Source: Clostridia bacterium
Lineage (GTDB): Bacteria > Bacillota > Clostridia > Christensenellales > Aristaeellaceae
Reading direction: 5' to 3'
NCBI GenBank assembly: GCA_017436605.1
Contig: JAFSCW010000019.1
Coordinates: 1-38,910 of the forward strand
DNA length: 38,910 bases
Each line of letters starts with the position of its first letter. Position 1 is the first letter of the stretch. Below are positions 35,435 through 38,910 of the stretch, in pieces. The notes below the pieces were generated by a model, which had not been told where the DNA came from, ran no database searches, and was given only the letters and a program-made list of their open reading frames with translations. The position numbers were made by a program, and so were the translations under genes.

Positions 35435-35650
35435 TCAGCCGGTTTCCTCTTTTTCCTCTGCGAGGGGATCGAGAAATCTGGCTGCGGTCAATTCACTTCC
35501 GCTGTCTGAGGCATAAACCACGCGGAGTGCGCCCCGGGTTTCTTCCCTGCGGCGCGGCGCGCTGGTCAACATGACACGGGGAACAATCCCCTCACCCTCG
35601 AGCACAGCAAGCGCATCATCCAGACGGAGCCCAAGGAGGTCAATTCTCAT
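35435..35650 (-). CDS. Small PASTA-like protein, function unknown
   Basis: A 71-residue protein whose ATG overlaps the frr stop codon (ATGA). An AAGGAGG ribosome binding site lies just upstream, within the end of frr. The first half reads like a PASTA repeat: a [18 protein letters not shown] helix, then a VMLTSAP strand and a GALRVVYAS strand. There is no signal peptide or membrane span, so unlike PASTA modules of penicillin-binding proteins and kinases it would be cytosolic. Similar short ORFs occur in other clostridia as far as I recall, but I know no function. Good start signals and coupling to frr support it being real. Confidence 0.7.
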   Translation of the reverse strand: MRIDLLGLRLDDALAVLEGEGIVPRVMLTSAPRRREETRGALRVVYASDSGSELTAARFLDPLAEEKEETG

Positions 35651-36210
35651 TTGACGTCCATGATCTCCTTTTCCTTCTCAGCGGTGATCTTGTCGATGTC
35701 CTTGATGTTGTTGTCCGTCAGCTTCTGGATCGCCTCTTCAGCCTTCTTCTGGTCGTCCTCGGTGATCTCAGAATTCTTCTTCATCTTCTTGATCTGATCG
35801 ACAGCATCGCGGCGGATGGAGCGGATCGCAACCTTGCTCTCCTCGGCAACCTTGCGGACCTGCTTGGTCAGATCCTTGCGGCGCTCGGCGGTCAGCTCCG
35901 GCAGCATCAGGCGGATCACCTTGCCGTCGTTCGCAGGATTGAGGCCCAGATCGCTGGCAAGAATGGCCTTGGAGATGTCCTTCACCATCTTCACATCCCA
36001 CGGATTGATCTGCAGAACGCGCGGTTCCGGCGCGGAGATATTGGCCACGTTCTTCAGCGGGGTCGGCGTGCCGTAGTAGTCGACCATGATGCGGTCAAGC
36101 AGCTGCGGATTGGCGCGGCCGGCGCGGATCGCCATAAAATCAGCGCGGAGCACGTTCTTGGTCTTTTCCATCTTTTCCTTGGCATTATCCTGAATCTTCT
36201 TAGTGGGCAT
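35647..36210 (-). CDS. frr: Ribosome recycling factor
   Basis: A 187-residue RRF of normal length. The triple-helix bundle and inserted beta domain are recognisable: [51 protein letters not shown], then [41 protein letters not shown]. With EF-G it splits ribosomes after termination. GAGGAGG lies 8 nt before the ATG. The gene has its own promoter after the pyrH terminator, and its stop overlaps the start of the small PASTA-like ORF. Confidence 0.97.
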   Translation of the reverse strand: MPTKKIQDNAKEKMEKTKNVLRADFMAIRAGRANPQLLDRIMVDYYGTPTPLKNVANISAPEPRVLQINPWDVKMVKDISKAILASDLGLNPANDGKVIRLMLPELTAERRKDLTKQVRKVAEESKVAIRSIRRDAVDQIKKMKKNSEITEDDQKKAEEAIQKLTDNNIKDIDKITAEKEKEIMDVK

Positions 36211-36247
36211 GATGACAGCCTCCTCGAATCTAGTTTTTATCTACCCT

Positions 36248-36277
36248 ATTTTACCCTACAACATATCCCTTTGGCAA
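36248..36277 (-). promoter_or_regulatory. Sigma-A promoter of the frr unit
   Basis: TTGCCA (36272-36277), 18-nt spacer and TAAAAT (36248-36253) on the minus strand, about 38 nt before the frr ATG. Confidence 0.65.
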
Positions 36278-36294
36278 GTCTTTTTATACAGAAT

Positions 36295-36325
36295 GAATAA
36301 AACCGAAGGGCGCTGAGCCCTCCGG
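36295..36325 (-). terminator. Rho-independent terminator of pyrH
   Basis: A 9-bp stem (36303-36311 with 36317-36325, one G-U pair in the RNA), 5-nt loop, then TTTTATTC on the minus strand. Confidence 0.78.
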
Positions 36326-36342
36326 CTGTATCGGATATGCTG

Positions 36343-37053
36343 TTACGGATGGACGTTCGTGCCCATTTCATCGCCCTCGATGACGCGCAGGATGTTGCGC
36401 GGATCATCAAGGCCAAACACGCGGATGGACGGCACCTTATTCTCACGGCAGATGGTGATCGCAGCGGCGTCCATCACCTTGAGATCGCGCTCCTGCACCT
36501 CGTGATAGGTAAGATCCTTGAGCAGCTTCGCATCGGGATTCACGCGCGGATCGCTGTCGTACACGCCATCGACGTTCTTGGCCAGCAAAATGGCATCCGC
36601 GCCGATTTCCACGGCGCGCAGCGCAGCGGCGGTATCGGTGGAGAAGAAAGGATTGCCCGTGCCGCAGGCAAAGATCACAACACGGCCCTTTTCCAGATGG
36701 CGCACAGCACGGCGGTAGGTATACGGCTCGCAGAAGCGGGTCATCTCGACGGCGGACATCACGCGCGTGGGAATATTCAGGCGCTCAATGGCGTCCTGCA
36801 TGGCGATCGAGTTGATCGTCGTGCCGAGCATGCCCATGTGATCGGCGTTGATCGCGGTCATCTTCGCCGCAGGGCCCTGACGTCCGCGCCAGATATTGCC
36901 CGCACCGATAACGATGGCAATTTCCGCTCCGGTGGCGTGGAGCTCGCCGATAACGCCCGCGACGCGGTCAATCTGCTCAAAATCAAACAGCCTGCCGTGA
37001 TCGCCCAGCGCCTCGCCGCTGAGTTTGATGAGTACGCGCTTATACTTTGCCAT
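36343..37053 (-). CDS. pyrH: Uridylate kinase (UMP kinase)
   Basis: A 236-residue bacterial UMP kinase of the amino-acid kinase fold. It makes UDP from UMP with ATP. Motifs: KRVLIKLSGEALG at the N-terminus, VIGAGNIWRG, the AINADHMGMLGTTINSIAMQDAIE block, GTGNPFFSTDTAAALRA and AKNVDGVYDSDPR. AAAGGAG lies 7 nt before the ATG, next to a small CGGGT/ACCCG hairpin (37068-37080). It forms its own unit between two terminators. Confidence 0.97.
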   Translation of the reverse strand: MAKYKRVLIKLSGEALGDHGRLFDFEQIDRVAGVIGELHATGAEIAIVIGAGNIWRGRQGPAAKMTAINADHMGMLGTTINSIAMQDAIERLNIPTRVMSAVEMTRFCEPYTYRRAVRHLEKGRVVIFACGTGNPFFSTDTAAALRAVEIGADAILLAKNVDGVYDSDPRVNPDAKLLKDLTYHEVQERDLKVMDAAAITICRENKVPSIRVFGLDDPRNILRVIEGDEMGTNVHP

Positions 37054-37099
37054 ACTGAATCTCCTTTCGGGTCAGACCCGTCTATATACATTCTCTAAC

Positions 37100-37127
37100 T
37101 GTATACAATTCGCCAGCCATATAACAA
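37100..37127 (-). promoter_or_regulatory. Probable sigma-A promoter of pyrH
   Basis: TTGTTA (37122-37127), 16-nt spacer and TATACA (37100-37105) on the minus strand. A second, overlapping candidate lies closer to the gene (TTGTAT/TATAGA), so the exact start is uncertain. Confidence 0.5.
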
Positions 37128-37198
37128 ATTCCTGCCGAATATACCCAATTCCGGTGACAAATACGGCAGATTCTCTTTCCCGGCGTTTTCTGCCGCCA

Positions 37199-37229
37199 TG
37201 AAAAAAGGACACGCAAAAGCGTGTCCTTT
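37199..37229 (-). terminator. Rho-independent terminator of the rpsB-tsf operon
   Basis: A perfect 11-bp stem (37204-37214 with 37219-37229) with an AAAA loop, followed by a T-run on the minus strand. Confidence 0.9.
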
Positions 37230-37252
37230 CTGGTTGTGAAGCGTTGAGAAGA

Positions 37253-38164
37253 TTACTTCTTCATCTTGGCCTGCTCGGCAGCGATGTCGGCAGCCAGATC
37301 GTTGACGCGCTTCTCGAGGCCCTCGCCGCGCTCGAAGCGGACGAAGCGGACGACGTCGCACTTGCCGGCGAGCATCTTGGTGACGCTCATATCCGGATCC
37401 TTGACGAACGGCTGCTCGAGGAGGCAGACTTCCTTGTAGTACTTCTCGATGCGGCCCTCGACCATACGCTCGACGATCTTCGCCGGCTTGCCCTCGTTGA
37501 GAGCCTGCTGGGTCAGAACCTCGCGCTCCTTCTCGAGGTTGTCAGACGGAACCTCGGAGCGGCGCACGAACTGCGGGTTCGCGGCGGCGATGTGCATGGT
37601 GAGGTCGTGGCTCATGGCCTTGACTTCATCGGTGATGTTGTCGCAGGCAATCTCGACCATAACGCCGATACGGCCACCCATGTGGATGTAGGTATCGACC
37701 ATGCCGTTCGCCGGCTCGAAGCGGGCAAAGCGGCGCAGGGAGATCTTCTCGCCGATGGAGGCGGTCGCCTCGCCGATCAGATCGTTAACGGTCTTGCTCT
37801 CGTCAGCATAGAACGGCTGAGCGAGCATCTCCTCGACGGAGGCCGGGTTCTTCACGGCAACGTGCTTGGCGTAATCCACGCACAGCTGCTTGAAGTTGTC
37901 AGTGTTGGCAACGAAGTCGGTCTCGCAGTTGACCTCGATCACGACGCCCACGCCGCACTCCGGGCAGACGTAGCAGTGAACGAGACCTTCGGCAGCGATG
38001 CGGCCGGCCTTCTTGGCGGCGGCGGCGAGGCCCTTCTCACGCAGGAAGTCGATCGCCTTGTCCATGTCGCCATCGCACGCCATGAGGGCCTTCTTGCAGT
38101 CCATCATGCCGGCGCCGGTGCGCTCGCGGAGCTCCTTAACCAGAGCGGAAGTAATAGCAGCCAT
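37253..38164 (-). CDS. tsf: Elongation factor Ts with an unusual Cys cluster
   Basis: A 303-residue EF-Ts, the nucleotide exchange factor for EF-Tu. The N-terminal UBA-like domain ([54 protein letters not shown]) and the [15 protein letters not shown] core are normal. Residues 64-70 carry CxxCxxC (HCYVCPECG) just before the core, where B. subtilis EF-Ts has a polar loop instead. A metal site is possible (inference). GGAGG precedes the ATG by 8 nt. It lies 43 nt after rpsB and ends the operon. Confidence 0.97.
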   Translation of the reverse strand: MAAITSALVKELRERTGAGMMDCKKALMACDGDMDKAIDFLREKGLAAAAKKAGRIAAEGLVHCYVCPECGVGVVIEVNCETDFVANTDNFKQLCVDYAKHVAVKNPASVEEMLAQPFYADESKTVNDLIGEATASIGEKISLRRFARFEPANGMVDTYIHMGGRIGVMVEIACDNITDEVKAMSHDLTMHIAAANPQFVRRSEVPSDNLEKEREVLTQQALNEGKPAKIVERMVEGRIEKYYKEVCLLEQPFVKDPDMSVTKMLAGKCDVVRFVRFERGEGLEKRVNDLAADIAAEQAKMKK

Positions 38165-38207
38165 AACTTAAACCTCCAGATTGCTTGTTGATCGGGGTTG
38201 CCAGCGA

Positions 38208-38910
38208 TTACGCCTGAACCTCAGCCTGCTCGCCCTGCTTGCCCTCGAGGACAGCATCGGCCATCTTGCCGGCGATGAGCTTGACAGCGCGGATCGCGTC
38301 GTCGTTGCCCGGGATGACGTAATCGATCTCGTCCGGATCGCAGTTGGTGTCGACGATCGCGACAACCGGAATGCCCAGCGCGCGGGCCTCGGTCACGGCG
38401 ATGTGCTCCTTGCGCGGGTCGACCACGAACAGGCAGCCCGGCAGGTTCTTCATCTCGCGGATGCCGCCCAGGTTGGCCAGCAGCTTTTCGCGCTCAGCGA
38501 TCAGCTTGATGACTTCCTTCTTCGGGAGCACCTCGAACTCGCCGCGCTCTTCCATCGCGTCGATGGCGTTCAGGCGGGCAATACGGGTCTTGATGGTGCG
38601 GAAGTTGGTCATCATGCCGCCCAGCCAGCGGTTGTTGACATAGAACATGTTGCAGCGCTTGGCCTCGGACTCGATGGACTCCTGAGCCTGCTTCTTGGTG
38701 CCGACGAACAGGACGCTCTTGCCCTCCATCGCAACCTGACGGACAAAGGCATAGGCCTCATCGATCTTGCGGACGGTCTTCTGCAGGTCGATGATGTAGA
38801 TGCCGTTGCGCTCGGTGAAGATGTAGGGAGCCATCTTGGGGTTCCAACGACGGGTCTGGTGGCCGAAGTGTACGCCGGCCTCCAACAGCTGCTTCATAGA
38901 GATAACTGCC
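38208..38910 (-). CDS. rpsB: 30S ribosomal protein S2 (start codon cut by window edge)
   Basis: S2, with the hallmark N-terminus [41 protein letters not shown], then [23 protein letters not shown] and the [20 protein letters not shown] block. The ATG at 38897 is internal: reading upstream in frame gives A-V-I-S before it, matching the usual [13 protein letters not shown] start. The last base of the window is the G of that ATG, so the true start lies two bases beyond 38910 and the full protein would be 234 residues. It forms an operon with tsf. Confidence 0.97.
   Translation of the reverse strand, partial: AVISMKQLLEAGVHFGHQTRRWNPKMAPYIFTERNGIYIIDLQKTVRKIDEAYAFVRQVAMEGKSVLFVGTKKQAQESIESEAKRCNMFYVNNRWLGGMMTNFRTIKTRIARLNAIDAMEERGEFEVLPKKEVIKLIAEREKLLANLGGIREMKNLPGCLFVVDPRKEHIAVTEARALGIPVVAIVDTNCDPDEIDYVIPGNDDAIRAVKLIAGKMADAVLEGKQGEQAEVQA

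Overview
The window is a 38.9 kb piece of a chromosome from a GC-rich member of the Clostridia (Firmicutes/Bacillota). Three things point there. The core gene order is the Firmicutes one: rpsB-tsf-pyrH-frr-uppS-cdsA-dxr-rseP-ispG-polC, then rimP-nusA-rnpM-rplGA-infB-rbfA-nrnA-truB-ribF, then rpsO, pnp and an M16 peptidase. The replicative polymerase is PolC-type. Ribosome binding sites are strong AGGAGG-like sequences and promoters are sigma-A-like. A Christensenellales-type lineage is possible (a DUF6062 protein is present), but this is a guess. No phage, insertion sequence, CRISPR array or tRNA is visible.

Left edge (1-541): the 5' end of a 16S rRNA gene on the minus strand with a strong promoter and a hairpin-rich leader. 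Left accessory third (542-11305): a mixed set on both strands. It holds a double zinc-ribbon protein, an XRE regulator, YqeY overlapping a TIM-barrel isomerase, a YgiQ radical SAM protein, a Nudix hydrolase, a cysteine-rich membrane protein, two consecutive FAD oxidoreductases, a SPOR-domain membrane protein converging on and overlapping the second oxidoreductase, and a DUF6062 protein with duplicated Cys/His modules.

Right two thirds (11306-38910): all genes are on the minus strand. Reading leftward from the right edge these are ribosomal protein S2 and EF-Ts; UMP kinase; ribosome recycling factor with a small PASTA-like protein; undecaprenyl-PP synthase, CDP-diglyceride synthase, DXP reductoisomerase, the RseP protease and IspG (envelope lipid and isoprenoid supply); PolC; the rimP-nusA-infB operon (transcription, translation initiation, RNA maturation); riboflavin kinase; S15; PNPase; an M16 peptidase; a small alarmone synthetase; and MiaA. 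Clear hairpin-plus-T-run terminators and sigma-A promoters divide this block into transcription units.

Most of the window is conserved housekeeping sequence, and I see no obvious new multi-gene system. The best leads are small: the DUF6062 protein with an internal Cys/His duplication, the PASTA-like ORF coupled to frr, the cysteine-motif membrane protein, a Cys cluster in EF-Ts, the repeat-expanded N-terminus of IF2, and several structured leaders (16S, rimP, pnp, polC).
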